Assembly (NCBI GenBank): GCA_029204225.1
Contig: CM055100.1
Span: 11,178,769 to 11,242,768, forward strand
Source of the DNA: Diphasiastrum complanatum
Taxonomy: Eukaryota > Streptophyta > Lycopodiopsida > Lycopodiales > Lycopodiaceae
DNA: 64,000 nt
Direction: 5' to 3'
Shown one piece after another: positions 30,345 through 43,540 of the stretch (positions are counted from its first letter, which is position 1; each line of letters opens with the position of its first letter). Made by a program: the position numbers and the translations under genes. The notes beneath the pieces were generated by a model that was not told the DNA's origin, did no database searches, and saw nothing but the letters and a program-made list of their open reading frames with translations.

Positions 30345-33300
30345 CACGCGGATAACGAAGTCTCAAGCTCCTCAGCTGATTCTCACGCCTTGTACGCCAA
30401 CAAGAGCACAACAAAACAGAAGAAGAAGAAAGACAATCAAAGCCAGACCACAAACCAACTCAGCACAAGGAACAGTCGAATCTGCAGACAAAGAAAAAGT
30501 TGTTCTGCAGATACTGCAAACAAAACAACCACGAAATACAAGACTGCCGAATATTTCAAACAAAGAACAACAACAAGAGGCAGTCAAATCAAGTGGCAAA
30601 TGCAGCTGCAGAAGTTCCACAACCTATTCAAGAAGCGGATCATGATGCCTTCATGACCATCCATCAAGGAGCATCTGACGACAGTTCTTGGTTTCTGGAT
30701 TCCGGAGCCACTCAGCATATGACTAGTCTCATTAGCTGTTTCGAGTCCTATACACCTTACAGTACCCAGAATATGTCCACCTTGGTGACAATAGCACACA
30801 GGCTATTAAAGGTCAAGGCACTGTAAGATTAAGCTTTGCTAATAATCAATCTAAGCTACTCTCGAAAGTCCTTTATGTACTAAGTTTATCTAAATCTGCT
30901 CTCTGTAAGCAGAATCACAGATCTAGGACACAGAGTAGATTTTGAATGTGATCAGTGTAAAGTAGTTGATAGGACAGACAAGACCCTAGCACTCGGAAAG
31001 AGGCATGGATACTTGTACAAATTGAGTCATTATTTTTTTGTCTCTAGTCAGGCTCTTAGTACTTCAATTCATTCAAATAAATGTCTACTTTGGCATTATA
31101 GACTTGGTCATTTAAATCATGCTGCTATACAACAAATGTCTAGACAATCTGTTGTTCTCGACTATCCTCGCGAAAGAGTCAAATTACCTGTTTGTCAAGA
31201 CTGTCTAGTTGGTAAAAACCTTTTAAATCAAGCCATCAGCACATTGCTAGAGGATTGCTAGATGTTGTACATTCAGATATTTGTGGCCCGATGAAAAATC
31301 CTTCGCTGAAGGATGCCAAGTATTTTATAACCTTTATTGATGAGTTATCCAGAAGGACCATGGTGTATTTCATAAAGAAGAAATCAGAAGCCTTCAACTG
31401 CTTTAGAATCTTCAAGGAGCGTGTAGAGAAGGAGACTGGAAGGATGATCAAGGCTCTAAGGTTAGACAACGGCGGAGAATATATCTCTATCAAGTTTAAG
31501 GTGTACTGCCAAAGTCAAGGCATTGAGAAGCAATTCATCACTCCTTATAGTCCTCAGTCTAATGGCTTAGCCGAGAGAAAGAACCGTACCCTGGTAGAAT
31601 CTGCCAAATGTATGCTAGCGCATGCATCGTTGCCCAAGAGATTCTGGGGTGAAGCTGTCTCCACTGCAGATTACATCCAGAATAGATGTTCCACTAAGGC
31701 CCTCTCAGGCAAAACACCCCACGATGTGTGAACAGGCTCTAAGCCTTCTTTGAAGAACCTAAGAGTGTTCGGGTGCATTGCCTACACGTAGATCCTGAAA
31801 GACACGAGGAAGAAATTGGACTCAAGACCATCCTGATCGGATACACTTGATCTGATAACACTTATAAGCTGTATGATCCTCATACCCAGCAAATCTTGTA
31901 TAGCCAAGATATAGTCTTTATCGAGGATCAGTTTGTCGACCTCAAAGGCAAGGATATTGCTCAAGAAGAATCTTCATCACCATTGACACGCAGTTTGAGC
32001 TTCTAGCTCAGGGATGTCTTTGGTCGACCCACTTCGAGACAGAGAATCAGACGAAGATGTTGTTGCAGCCCAGCAACAAATCCCAGGAGCGGTTCATCAG
32101 TTGAATCCTCCCAGAAGATCAAGTTGAGTGCGCACACAGCCCACAAGGTATACTCCAGAGTTTGCATGTCTTTTGATACAGGAACTGATGACAGTCCAAG
32201 AGGCACTCAACCAACCAGACTCTGATCTCTAGAGAGAAGCTATGGACAGAGAATATTTCTCTCTGATCAAGAATCAGACATGGTCATTAGTCTTGCCTGG
32301 TAGAACGAGGATTCACCCAGATCCCGAATGTCGACTACAGTGAGACTTTCAGTCCAGTAGTCAAACATTTGTCGATCCGAATGCTCCTGTCTTATGCTGC
32401 AGCTGTCAACCTCGAAGTGCATCAACTTGATGTACAAAAAATCTATCTGAATGGAGTTATACAAGAAAATATCTACATGATCCAGCCTGAAGGATATGTT
32501 CTGGAAGGTATAAAAAATCATCATGTCTCCACAGAGCACTGTATGGTTTGAAACAGTCTGCTAGAGCTTGGTTTCAAAGGATTTATTCCTCATTGAACAA
32601 GGATTCAAACCAAGCACCGCTGATTGCAATGTCTATTCCAAGTCTGTACATCAATTCTTCATTATCATCACCTTATACATGGATGATATGTTGTTTTTCA
32701 GCAACAATACCAATATCATTAAGGATTCGAAGCAGATGTTATTTTCAGAGTTCGACATGACTGATCTAGGCAAAGCTCACTTCTGTCTCTGAATTCAGAT
32801 CCACAAAGACAGAGAAAAGCGACTGATTTACATCACTCAACAAAGGTATCTTCACAATGTTCTTAACAGATACAATTTAATAAATTGTATATTAGCTCAC
32901 TCACCAATGGATTTAGGCCTGCACTTGTCGAAGGATCAATGTCCCCAGACTAAGTAGGAAGAGGAGCAGATGAGAGAGTATCTGTATCGATCGATATTTG
33001 GATTTCTCATGTACGCAATGGTCTGTACAAGACCAGATATCTCTTTTGCAGTGAGCTCACTCAACCAATATATGGCCAATCTTGGTATTACCCATTGGAA
33101 GACTCTCATAAGAGTCATGAGATATATTCGAGCTACCATGGACTAGTGCATCTGTTATGGAGATGTCAGCAATGACAATCTTCATCAGCTTAGTGGTTAT
33201 TCTGATGCAAGCTGGGGAGGAAATGTAGACAATCGTAAGTCCACATCTGGATTTACATTCTTCTTCAACGGTGGTCCAATTTCGTGGAACAGTCGTAAAC

Positions 33301-33674
33301 AAACCTCTATCACACTTTCTTCTACAGAAGCATAATACATTGTTGTTTCCCAATCTATTAAGGAAGCATTTTGGTTGAGAAATTTACTGTCAAACGTCAA
33401 TCTGCATCAGTACAACCCTACAATTTTATTCTGTGATAATCAGAGTGCTATTGCCCTATTAGCCAACCCTAGATTTCACTCTAGGAGTAAGCACATTGAA
33501 ATCAGATATCACTATATCAGGGGCAAGGTTCTCTACAAAGAGGTGAGCTTGACGTACTGCAGAACGCAGGACATGGTTGCAGACATATTTACAAAAGCAC
33601 TCAGTATTAATGCACACAACAAATTTTGTGCATTGCTTAGTCTGAAGATCAAGGCATTTACGGATCCAGATTAA
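30345..33674 (+). pseudogene. copia-1 copy B gag-pol, decayed
   Basis: The order is standard copia. The gag is mostly gone, but its zinc knuckle CRYCKQNNHEIQDC (30503) remains. Protease follows (WFLDSGATQHMT, 30690), then GAG-pre-integrase (LLWHYRLGHLNHAAIQQMSR), integrase (VVHSDICGP, FITFIDELSR, LRLDNGGEY, SPQSNGLAERKNRTL), RT (LEVHQLDVQKIYLNGVIQE, LYMDDMLFFSN) and RNase H (ILFCDNQSAIALLANP, DMVADIFTKAL). It ends TAA at 33674. At least six stops or frameshifts lie between 30800 and 33370, so no polyprotein can be made. Differences from the 3' LTR show the insertion is old. Confidence 0.9.
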
Positions 33675-33681
33675 GGGGGGG
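33673..33681 (+). other. Polypurine tract of copia-1 B
   Basis: AAGGGGGGG overlaps the stop codon of pol and immediately precedes the 3' LTR start TGTTGG. This is the plus-strand priming site of the element. Confidence 0.85.
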
Positions 33682-34305
33682 TGTTGGATTTATTTCCTCT
33701 ACTCTCCTGAATTCCATGTTAATCTGCCTCCATTCATGTTGCATATTTACTCGCGTTGTCACGCAGTTTGCATATTTACATGCAAATTCTCACAGACAAA
33801 GAAAAGGCGATTCACTTCAGTGAAGGCTGATGTCACCTCTTTATGCTCATGCAGCCGCACTAAGGTTGATGTCACCCCTTTCACGCCCATGCAGCTGTGC
33901 TAACTGACTGAACAACGACAACATCCACTCACGATCTCTTACAGACAGCACATCCACTCTGTACTTTCTTCACCTGCACACCTGTAACATTTAGTATATA
34001 TATTGAATACCAATTGAGTATTCACTGACGACGACGACGATGAGGAAGAGGATGAGACGATAAGCTCATGTATGTAAATTATCATCAGAAGCTCATCGGA
34101 GAGATATAGAAAAAAAAACTAGATGCTTAATGCATTAATTCTTTATTGTTGGTATTAAGGCTTGCATTCCTTTTTTTACAGATTGAAATAAGTTTTGTAG
34201 AGCACGCGGTTTTGCCCGCTATTGTCTTGTGCTCTACTGCATCTTTGAGATGTATATTTGATGTACTTAATCTGATACAGTTCTTTCTTCTGCATTCAGA
34301 TCTGC
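33682..34305 (+). mobile_element. copia-1 copy B 3' LTR, truncated
   Basis: It begins TGTTGGATTTATTTCCTC and follows the 5' LTR for roughly the first half, with many substitutions. It contains a segment (GTAGAGCACGCGGTTTTGCC) that matches copy A around 24280 rather than its own 5' LTR. It breaks off at about 34305 into copia-2-like integrase. Confidence 0.8.
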
Positions 34306-34317
34306 ATAGCACATGAG

Positions 34318-35824
34318 ATTAAGAGGGAGTTTTCTAGTCCTAGTACTCCACAACAGAATGGAGTGGCAGAGAAGAAGAATAGAACCCTTTGTGAATATGC
34401 CAAGGCAATGAGACTACATGCTAATCTTGCTAAGTCCTTTTGGGAGGAAGCTTTAGCATGTGCTAACTATCTTTGTAATAGGTGGACAAGTGCTTCTTTG
34501 AATCGTAAGACTCCCTTTGAGGTCCTCTATGGTAGGAGGCCAAGTGCCAAGCATTGTAGGATCTTTGGTTGTACTTGTTTTGTCAACATCACTACAGAAG
34601 ATCCTTCATCAAAGAAGGGTGTGTTTGTTGGCTATATCGGAAGTAAGCAAGGCTTACAAAGTCTACATTCCTTCAACAAGAAAAGTTCTCATTTCTAGAG
34701 ATGTCATCTTTGAAGAAGACAATGTACCAAAGAAAGTTGATGTTGATGAAACTAACAATCTTCTCCTAACTTTCTTGATGGTGATGGATCTATGGATGAT
34801 GATGGTGGAGATGCCTCTCCAAGTCAAGTTCCAAGAAGGTCCTCAAGGCAAAGGTAAAAGCCATCAAGGCTTACATATGATGAGAAGGGTAAGCAAGTTG
34901 TGGAAGAAACTTGGCTTTACTCACATGTTTTGGTACATCTTCTTGGGTAGATGATCTTATGCATATGGATGGTTGTCTTCATGAAAAGGATGTCATTTAT
35001 TTTTCTGAAAAACATGTTTTGGTCAATGGTTTTGATGGTCAAGAGGAAAGATCAAGAGGTTGATCTTAATAAGCTTCATCAACACCAATTGGAAATTGGC
35101 AATTTGGAGCTAGTCAAGAGCATCAAAGAAGAATCAAATGGCCAAGGCACTAAGGATATGTTTTTGCAGGTTATTGAAGACTCAAGTAAAGGCAAAGGAG
35201 CATCAATGATGTCTTGTTCAAATCTATTTTACTCATCTAACTTTATGTTTTAGCTATGTTATGTCAATGTGTGGAGATTATCAAAATTTGGTGAATCTAT
35301 GATCATTATTTTGTATCCAATGGATCTTGAAGAAGGACTAGTGCTACCTACTAGTTATATAGAGTCTTATGGATCTGGCTTAGCATCATTGTTGTACTCT
35401 TTTATTCATGAATTTCCAAGGCTTGATGGTTCTTCATGGCAACAAGGCAATGGAGGCTCATTCATGGTGGATTTTGACACATACATTTCACAAGAAGTGA
35501 AATATGGATTAGACACACAAAATCACTTTCGTTTGTTACATGTTTGCTGCTGTTTTACAGAGATTTCAAAGGTAGAAACATGGTGGAATCATTCCATTCC
35601 CATTCCATGTTATTCTTCATGTACTAGTTTCATCTTGAAATGTAAAATTGATGTAAGAAATAGTGAAACATACAATATGGACATTATTATCTATATCAAT
35701 TATGAAGTTTATTGTTTTGTACATATTAGGATCATTGAGAGGAGATCTATCCTTAAGATGCAAATCATTCTTAAGTTAGATCAAAGTAGTGTTGTAAAAC
35801 TAGCAAGTAAAGTTGAAGAGGGAG
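34318..35824 (+). pseudogene. copia-2 copy C internal remnant
   Basis: The integrase C-terminal half is clear: SSPSTPQQNGVAEKKNRTLC, SFWEEALACANYLCNRWTSA, FEVLYGRRPSAKHCRIFGC, then in the next frame SKAYKVYIPSTRKVLISRD. RT and most of RNase H are absent. A spacer region (LELVKSIKEESNGQGTKD, 35100) is shared with copy D. The last ~550 bp before the LTR reads open for long stretches (35269-35829) but has no pol motif; it may be an element-specific 3' region. Confidence 0.7.
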
Positions 35825-36479
35825 TGTGAAAATTGTCAACATTTCCTAGCTAGTTTTAGGCCAAAATTGGTATTTTTGGCACACAGTTTTGGATCTAACC
35901 TTTCACACGTGTGGAAGACGCCTAGATACTTTTATTTTAGTATATATTTCATATTGAAGAAGTCTCAAACTTCAGGACCTTCGAAATGACACCAAAATCA
36001 TGTTATTTGGACATATAGTCCAAAATTGGCTGTTTTAGGTTATTGGTGCCCTAAAATTGGGTCCTAAGTTCTAGAGAGAAGAGAGAGAGTCATCTCTCTC
36101 ACCTTTATTAGGCTGAAATTTGTGGAGAACAGGTTGGAGAAACCTATTGTATGGTCCACTGAGATCTATAGATCATTGTCATTGTTTCTTCCTCCATTGA
36201 GAGCATTGTTTTGTGTATTGTCTTCAAGCTTTTGCGTATGATCTTAAGAGGTTTCCAAAAGTGGTAGGCTGTTGTTGGGTGGCCTATTTGTTGCTATTTT
36301 TGTCTGCCATCAGTACCTTTTATTAGTTTCTTTTGTCTCTTGATTGCTTTGTCAAGTTCATGTGTATCAAATGTAGTATTAGGATGCTTTGCCATTTCTG
36401 GCTTTTGTAGCTTGTTGTGCAAAGATCTTAGCCAAGTATTTTGGGTATTTGGATCTATTCAAGATCCACTTTTTTCACA
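35825..36479 (+). mobile_element. copia-2 copy C 3' LTR
   Basis: TGTGAAAATTGTCAAC to CACTTTTTTCACA, with a perfect 8-bp terminal inverted repeat TGTGAAAA/TTTTCACA. It is preceded by purine-rich AAGTTGAAGAGGGAG. It has no downstream primer-binding site, consistent with a 3' LTR. Confidence 0.85.
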
Positions 36480-36834
36480 GATCATTGCGTATACCTTAGA
36501 AATCATTTTTAGGCACCTTCGCCTTTTCGACCTTTTTCGGTTTTCTCGCATTCAGACATGGCGATCCCCCGATACAATATCTACGGCAACAAGGATAGCA
36601 AATGATACCCTAACTTGATCGGTGTGGTTTTGGTATTCAATAGAGAATCGGTTCTTGGTTTCATCCCAAGTTCCTAAGTCCATTATGCAAAAGTCAAGGC
36701 ATAGAATGTTGGAAACTATTTGAGAATATAGGCCCATGTTCTCCGATGATCATCAGCCATTAACAATGTCCAAAACCCATTTAGGTGCAACATCCACACA
36801 AGATTATGTTGCATCTAGTAGTTCATCTTGTAAT
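36480..36834. other. Unassigned sequence between two retroelements
   Basis: No recognised domain. It may be the end of the minus-strand gypsy element that follows, but I cannot define an LTR. Confidence 0.25.
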
Positions 36835-38120
36835 TCATCTATAGTTGACTTTATTATCAGCACTTGATATGCAATTTAATGTTGTCTCCCCTTGTGTGCC
36901 ACCATTTGAAAATTCAATTCTTGGGAGTAACAACCACCTAGTAACTCGACCGATATTGCATGTCTTGTTTACTGAGAATAGCAAATACTGATGATCCATG
37001 TAGAATGAGAATTTTATTGTCACCATATAATGGCGGAATTTCTTAACTACAAAAACCATAGCCAAGTCTTCACACTTAGTGGTGTTGTAGTTGATCTCAA
37101 CATCCTTGAGTTGGCTACTTTTGAATTCTATTGGATAATTCTTTTTGTGCTCACCTGATTGGGTCACTAACACTCCTATTGCACACTTTGATGCATTGAT
37201 ATAAACATAGATGTCCAATTGAGGAAAGTGTATAATTGATGTAGAAATAAGCATCTCCTTTGGCTTTTGGAATGATTCCAAAGTTTTTGTGTCTGAATAT
37301 GTGATAATAATTGGCATGTCCCATGAATATGTACAATTCTCTGATGGTTCGTGGTGGTGGCATATCCATGATAGCTTTTGCTTTTGACAAATCTATGGCG
37401 ATCCCATGAGACCATGTGTGACTTGTATCTACACTTCTCTAGATTCAACCATATTTGGAATTTACATCACTAGCATAACACTTTTTCAAGATGGTGTAAG
37501 TATTCTTCGTCATATTTATGGGCACACAAATCATCAAAAAATATCTCCATTTTTTTTTCAAATACTACTTAACAACCATATGCTATCATGTTGGAATGTA
37601 CTAGGAGCATTGGATAGTGTGAACAACATGTGACTTTATAAGCATATGTCCCCCATTTAGTGGCAAATTCCTCTAACATGATCTTCACTTGATTATGGCG
37701 ACTGAATCCATCCAAAAAGTTGTAGGCTTCAAATCCGACTACTCTTTCTGATATGCTTTTGGTGACATGCAATGTAAAATGATTCTTGTGTGTCACTACA
37801 TTCAATATCTTAAGATTGACACATATTCATAATTTTTCATTCTTCTTGGGTACAGTTATAATTGGAGAGACCCATTTATTGTATCCAATTTCATTGATGA
37901 AATCAACATCCACCAACTTTTGCCACTCTTGCTTGATTAACTAGAAATAGTTCAGGTTGTAGTGGTAATTATGATTAATTCTTGGTTCAACAACTACCAC
38001 CAATGAATTATGTGTTGTATAATGGATGATGGTATTGCTTTCAGATCATGGTTGCTCCATGCAAAGCATTCCCTATACTTCATCATTAACTTTCACAACT
38101 TTGTAAATGGTTAGTGAAAA
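36835..38120 (-). pseudogene. Ty3/gypsy RT-RNase H remnant, Tat/Athila-like
   Basis: Reading from 38100 down on the minus strand: ECFAWSNHDLKAIPSSIIQH, WVSPIITVPKKNEK (around 37870), FLDGFSRHNQVKIM with WGTYAYKV (RT palm), KAKAIMDMPPPRTIRELYIF, then RNase H LDIYVYINASKCAIGVLVTQ, LAMVFVVKKFRHYM and MDHQYLL. The FLDGFSGYNQ...WGTYAYRVMPF signature is known from the non-chromodomain Tat/Athila gypsy lineage. The YxDD motif is lost in a deletion and there are many stops. This is a different lineage from gypsy-1 and gypsy-2. Confidence 0.75.
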
Positions 38121-40576
38121 CTTGAGCGTCCACATAAATGATTTCTTCTTCTCCTACCTATGCTAGGTTCATCGGTGTCCCTGACCTTCAAATATTTGTG
38201 TCATCTCATCTTGAAACTCATAGGACTCTCATTGTGCTTATGGAATGGCCTCCAAATCATGCCATACGAAGTTACTACATTTTTTTTTTCAATATCTAGC
38301 ACTCAACTATATTTATAGCTTTTGTTTTCCAATTTGTGATAGCAAATTTTCATTGCCTCCAAAAAAACATCGGTAACCTCCGACAATTCATGATCATGTT
38401 CTCAATTTTTTTCTATCTTTTTTGTATACAATCGTAGCCATATTTTTTTTGCTCGCTTATATTTTCTCTTCGAATCTTTTGACCCATTTATCATAAACTT
38501 CTACCACCAGTGACTCGAGAATTTATTTGTTGTAACCCATTTAGTGGTCCTATTGCCACTATAAGTATTTTTTCAAATCTTACCCAAGCCCTTTTAGCCT
38601 AGGTTTGATCACTACTTTCATTTTCCTACTCATGATCAACAAATTATAAGCCTTGTCTCACCTATTACAGTAATTACATTGATGAAATATGGTTGTGTGG
38701 GATTTTTATCCATTTTAACATGGCTCAAATTTCTTGCGTGTGGCTTGAAATAGTTGTTTTATTTTGCTTGATTGAGCGAGTGAACCTATTTGCACTTATA
38801 CTAAATCTCCTACTTAGTCAATCTTCCACCAAGATGTTGGTGTTCTTGGCTAGACAATTCTAATCATTAAAAATGACATTCTCTTATCTATTTTTAGCTT
38901 TGATTCTTATTGTTCCACTATAGTTATATCATTCATTGGAGTTTGCGTGCTCAATTATTATCATGATTTACCTTTCTCATGAATGAAGAAACGTCAAAAA
39001 CCTTCAACTCACCCTTTTGTACCCTCTTGCTCCCTCAAGACCTAAACCAATAATTCAACTTGTCTAGAATGCCACTTTTTGCTGCTTGGAAATGTGATTG
39101 GGTGTACTATCCTAGCAATAGAATTTTTCACTTCATGGCTCATTTTCTTGACAAGTTTTGTCCTCCATAAGGTTTTCTTTCCCCTACCCCAACGAGTATT
39201 TTTGCTTCCTTAGATGTGGTTTTATGTTTCTTTATGGTCCACAAATCATCGTCCTTTAGTTGATTTTGTTTTAGTATTGAAATAAATGGGTCTTCTTGGT
39301 CACTTTGCCACATTGTAGCTTGTTTACAAGGAACATTGACCAAGTTTAAAAATTGCACAAGATGGATAACCCACTCTTGAAGATCTTTAATCTTCCTTTT
39401 TATTTTGCAACAGGTTCCTAGTAATATGCACAATCAATTCACTTTGATTCAACCTCTTCTTTCTTTTAAAAATTTGTCGTTGAAGTAGATAAATGAGTTG
39501 CTTTAGTTGTATGTTTCACCTTGTACATCCTTTAAAAAACCAAAAAACGTTCACTAGAGAAAGTGTCTCAACTTCGGATTCCTACACTTGGTGACTTTAA
39601 CTATTATATGTTGTAGCACATCTATCTCAAAATCCTCTTTTTAGTCACTATTGATTCTCCTTCTTCACCTTTTTCAGGAGCATATCTCCATCAAATAGGA
39701 AGTTTCAACTTGGCACCAAATTGACATTAACTATACGTTCATCCTTGCCCACTTTCACCTAGCCAATAACATCAATAAATTCCAATGTTGTATTAACTTT
39801 AATAAGCTCAAGAAATTTCCGAGATTGTGTGAGTCATTGCCAACAATAATGGTTGTTTTCAAGTAATGTGGGTTTTGTAGGCACAAAAGAGACTGTAATT
39901 AGACCTTTTTATTTTATAGTGAACGAACTCACTTACTCATGAAATTCTCAAGTATAGAATTCTTTCACTTAATACAATCACTTATCTTCTGGTAGATTCA
40001 TGTTACTTTTTTTTATACCCTATTCTATTTCCCTCATGTCATATGAATTCAATCATGATTTCCCAATCCTCTCACTCCTTCGAAACCTAAACTAGCACTT
40101 AACAAATGTAAATTTTCATTGTCCATATTGTGCCTCTTTTAAATGTAATCAATATACAATCTAGGCAATAGGATGTTGAACTTATTATTCATTGATGTGA
40201 CATAATCTCAAGTTTTGTGACAACAAAAGCACATATCATAGAGTGTTCACTTGCTCATCCAAACATGGCTCTTCACTTCTATTATGCAACTCTTTCTAGT
40301 ACCACACTTGTTTCTCGTAATCATGAACATTTTCCTTTTCAAAATACATTCAGCTTGAGTTCTCACTTTTCAACACATAATACCACATTTATAGTCTCTC
40401 ATTTCCATGTCTAATTCCTCAAGATCAAAAATGGATATTTACCAACAATATTATATGCACCAAGATTGTACTTTGTCTACAAGTCATCCCACTTCAATTA
40501 TCCACACACTATAATGTCATTATCAATATTGTAAACATGCACCATATTCGTATCTTTTGCCATATAGACTATGCTT
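38121..40576 (-). other. AT-rich decayed sequence, probably 5' half of the gypsy element
   Basis: Lies between the RT remnant and a primer-binding-like site on the same strand, the right place for gag and protease. I see no recognisable gag motif. A minus-strand ORF at 39140-39433 has no domain I know. Confidence 0.3.
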
Positions 40577-40590
40577 GAAGCTTGATACCA
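40577..40590 (-). other. Primer-binding-like site, minus strand
   Basis: The minus strand reads TGGTATCAAGCTTC, matching the first eight bases of the initiator-Met complement. The upstream sequence ends GCTCAAATAT, so a 5-base spacer after CA is possible. It could mark the 5' end of the minus-strand gypsy element. The LTR itself is not defined. Confidence 0.4.
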
Positions 40591-42647
40591 ATATTTGAGC
40601 AATGTGCCCTTGCTATTTGCGAGGGCCCACCTCCACTCCATACGTGAATAAGATATTGACCACTAATATACTTGTATAAGGGCCTTATAGGATCTTTTAA
40701 ATTTTTTTCCTATACTAATTAACTTTTATTGCTCAAAGTTTTTCAAATTGAATGTTATTTTCAACCATTATTTTGTCCAATTAATATATTTGAAAGTATA
40801 TTGCATCACTTATAATTTGAAAATTTAAATAAAAAACATTATCAGAGTATTAATTATTATTTACCTTTTTTAAATATTTGCAAATGTTAGCCAGTTACAA
40901 AATTGCCTAACGTGATATGATAAAAAAAATGCTCCTCATAAACTTCCCATATTAAACTATTGAGCAACATGCTTCTCACATAAATCTTAATGAAGTTGAT
41001 GGATGCAATTGGCTTATAGACACATTCAACAAACAAGAGCTTCAATTTCACATTTCAAAATGATCTAAAGCATAGTTTTGCGACGTATGAAGCAACATGT
41101 CACTCATAGAAATTATAAGCCCTGCTTAAAGATCAAGCTTTACACTACGTTGGAAGATTGCCAGAATGAAACATGAAATTTTTGTGGTCTTAAGGCTTGG
41201 GCGTAGTCCTAGAAAAAGTTCTACAAGCTTGAGGACAAATGTTTTTCCCTAAGCCCTAACCTCTAGCTATGCTTTCTCAAGTTTCAGAACTCGTGTCAAA
41301 GTCATGGAGGCCCCACTAGAATACATTGTGTTGGATATTTGTGTAAAAAAAGGAGACTTGCAATTATTGCAGATATAGTCTGTTTCATGACGAAAGACTA
41401 TGAGAGTCTATTTTTCAACTTGTGACATTTGGTGACATTCTCAATCCAGCATGGATGATTTTGACAATGTTCTTCATGGGGCTCAACAACATGCCTCTTC
41501 CTACTACAGATTATGCTAAACTTTGACTTGGGCCTGATTGTGAAGGAGAATCATATCACATTAACGCTTTACAACTGGCAACAGATTAGAGTTAAACTTT
41601 TTTTGTGTTGGATCTATGTATCTTTGCGTGATTAATTCTCAATGCAGCTATAACTGCTGCTGCTTCCTTTTAAGTGATTTTTGTGAGTGATAAGAAGTTC
41701 CTTTGATATTTGTGGTTACATGGTGTGGATGCAGCTATAATATCCAAGTGAATATTCATAAATGCAGACTTCATGAGTTCAGCAATACCTGACCTCGACA
41801 CTAGAATCCAAATCATAGCAAAAGTGTACAATTGAGCTGCGATAGCTCCAATTCGTGTCATGCACCCACAGGCAGAAAAAAAAAACCAGCTCTTGGACCG
41901 TATGACCGAAGATGATATACAACAAAAATGGTCCAATAATGATTTGACATGACAACAGATACCCTTGAGACTTCACTTTTCATCACAGCACAAATGATCA
42001 GAAAAAATATCATTTGTGGATACCTCTATTGATGCTTGGCGGCATTATGCTGGTTTAGGGCATATGCAGTTGCAAACTTCCTGGTACACCAAAAACAATT
42101 GTTAATCTCGAGGAATGCTGCAAAGATTAATTCAGCAGGCCAAGAATCAGGAGTACGCTTTAAGTCTCATTGTCGACACATGCAAGCAGAGACAGCTGAA
42201 TTGGTACCTTTAAGGCCAATAAATTGCATCAAATTAAAGAACTAATTCATGCCACTAAGCACAATGTCTTCTGATAAGGTCAGCAGTATAAAAACTCTAG
42301 CAATACAACACGAAGGCAACCTCATGTAAAGAAGAAAGAACCAAGCAATTTCCAACATTATAAACAGCGAAAATCAGCAAATTCCACGAGGTCAAATATG
42401 CTGATAGCTGTTAGCACGAGTCTCCAGGGGATTGTTAAACAAGCTTAAAATTTACAAAAGATTAAATGTCTTGGGCAGCCATCATGGAAGTATCCACTCT
42501 CTAAAGCTCCGAGTGACCACAAAATTTTGTTATTCAGGACACCTATAGCACTCGCAACATCCAATTGCACATGAGTGCAAATCTAGCTGCACTTTAACTT
42601 TTTTGAACTGACTTTTGGTCTTTATAAATGGAAGCACAACACGGTAG
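40591..42647. other. Unassigned AT-rich region
   Basis: No supported gene or complete repeat. The upper end (about 42250-42647) is probably the 3' flank of the minus-strand gene that ends at 42648. Confidence 0.3.
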
Positions 42648-43299
42648 TCAATATCTTTCAAAGTCAGAGTGGGAATGAGAACCTCCAGTATCAAAATCAC
42701 AAAATCTACTTCTGAAACATCAATGAAATGTGAGTCATAAGCTCCAAATGCCTACCTCGAACATTGCTCACAATTGGGGAAAACAGACTTCCCTTTGAAT
42801 GAAGTGGCTCCATTGTCAAATGGTGGCATCTGCAAAAGATAAAGTTCAGTGGATCAATTAGAATATCAGACATACAATAGGGACAATATACCTATCAAGA
42901 AGATAGGAAAATGCAGAAACTTAATCAAGAAAAATCACTGACTGTTTGCTTTTCTCCACCATCAAAACGCAAAACTTCTCGTATCTTCTTTTCCTTATTG
43001 TGAAGGCTTTCATTTTCGGTATCCACTTCCTCAGCAATAGATCCTGGCCGTTGTGCTTGTTGTGAAGGACATGCTGGTGGGGCATGCAAAGATCTGGCTT
43101 CTAAACTTTCTGCAAATGTGGAATCCAGTCCTATAAAAGTTCTTTCCAACAGTATGAAGTCCACCGCCTAGTACAAAAAGAAAAAAGTCAAGCTACATTT
43201 ATAGTCCATAATTACCCTTTTCGGTTGATTTTCCTGCAGCAATAAGGCTTTCCCAGTAATCTGCATGTGATTGATTACCTGTTTTGCAACTGCAGTCAT
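42648..43299 (-). CDS. Four terminal exons of an unidentified host gene
   Basis: Four minus-strand exons join in phase. Exon A (43289-43216, possibly starting at an ATG at 43299) encodes AKQVINHMQITGKALLLQEN and ends AGG/GTAATT. Exon B (43167-42943, acceptor TACTAG) encodes AVDFILLERTFIGLDSTFAE and later KEKKIREVLRFDGGEKQT, with an ACA/GTCAGT donor. Exon C (42829-42756, acceptor TTTTGCAG, donor GAG/GTAGGC) encodes MPPFDNGATSFKGKSVFPN and CEQCSR. Exon D (42711-42648, acceptor TGTTTCAG) encodes SRFCDFDTGGSHSHSDFERY and stops. The consistent phases and good acceptors argue for a real gene. Cys pairs in exon C and a Ser/His-rich end are visible. I do not recognise the family. Upstream exons were not found; the hAT pair at 43541-44591 would lie in an upstream intron or in the 5' flank. 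Confidence 0.55.
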
Positions 43300-43540
43300 C
43301 GTCACATATAATGATAAAAGTTTTACACAGTAATAGGATTTGGGATATCAACCATAATGTGCTCCAAATATTGATAGCAGAAACCAACACAACATTATCA
43401 CTTTCTTTTCTTTTCCTCGTATTAGAACATTACTACTTGCAATCTTATGTACTGCAACAAGATGATTGGCTGAGACTTTCGTATCACATGCTGAAACCCA
43501 CAAATATCAACTATTAAAGCGTTAAGGAATTAGCTAGCAT

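Noticed and set aside
41340-41540. Possible gypsy RT wording (FQLVTFGDILNPAW)
   Set aside because: Similarity is too weak and the frame is short; no neighbouring motif supports it.
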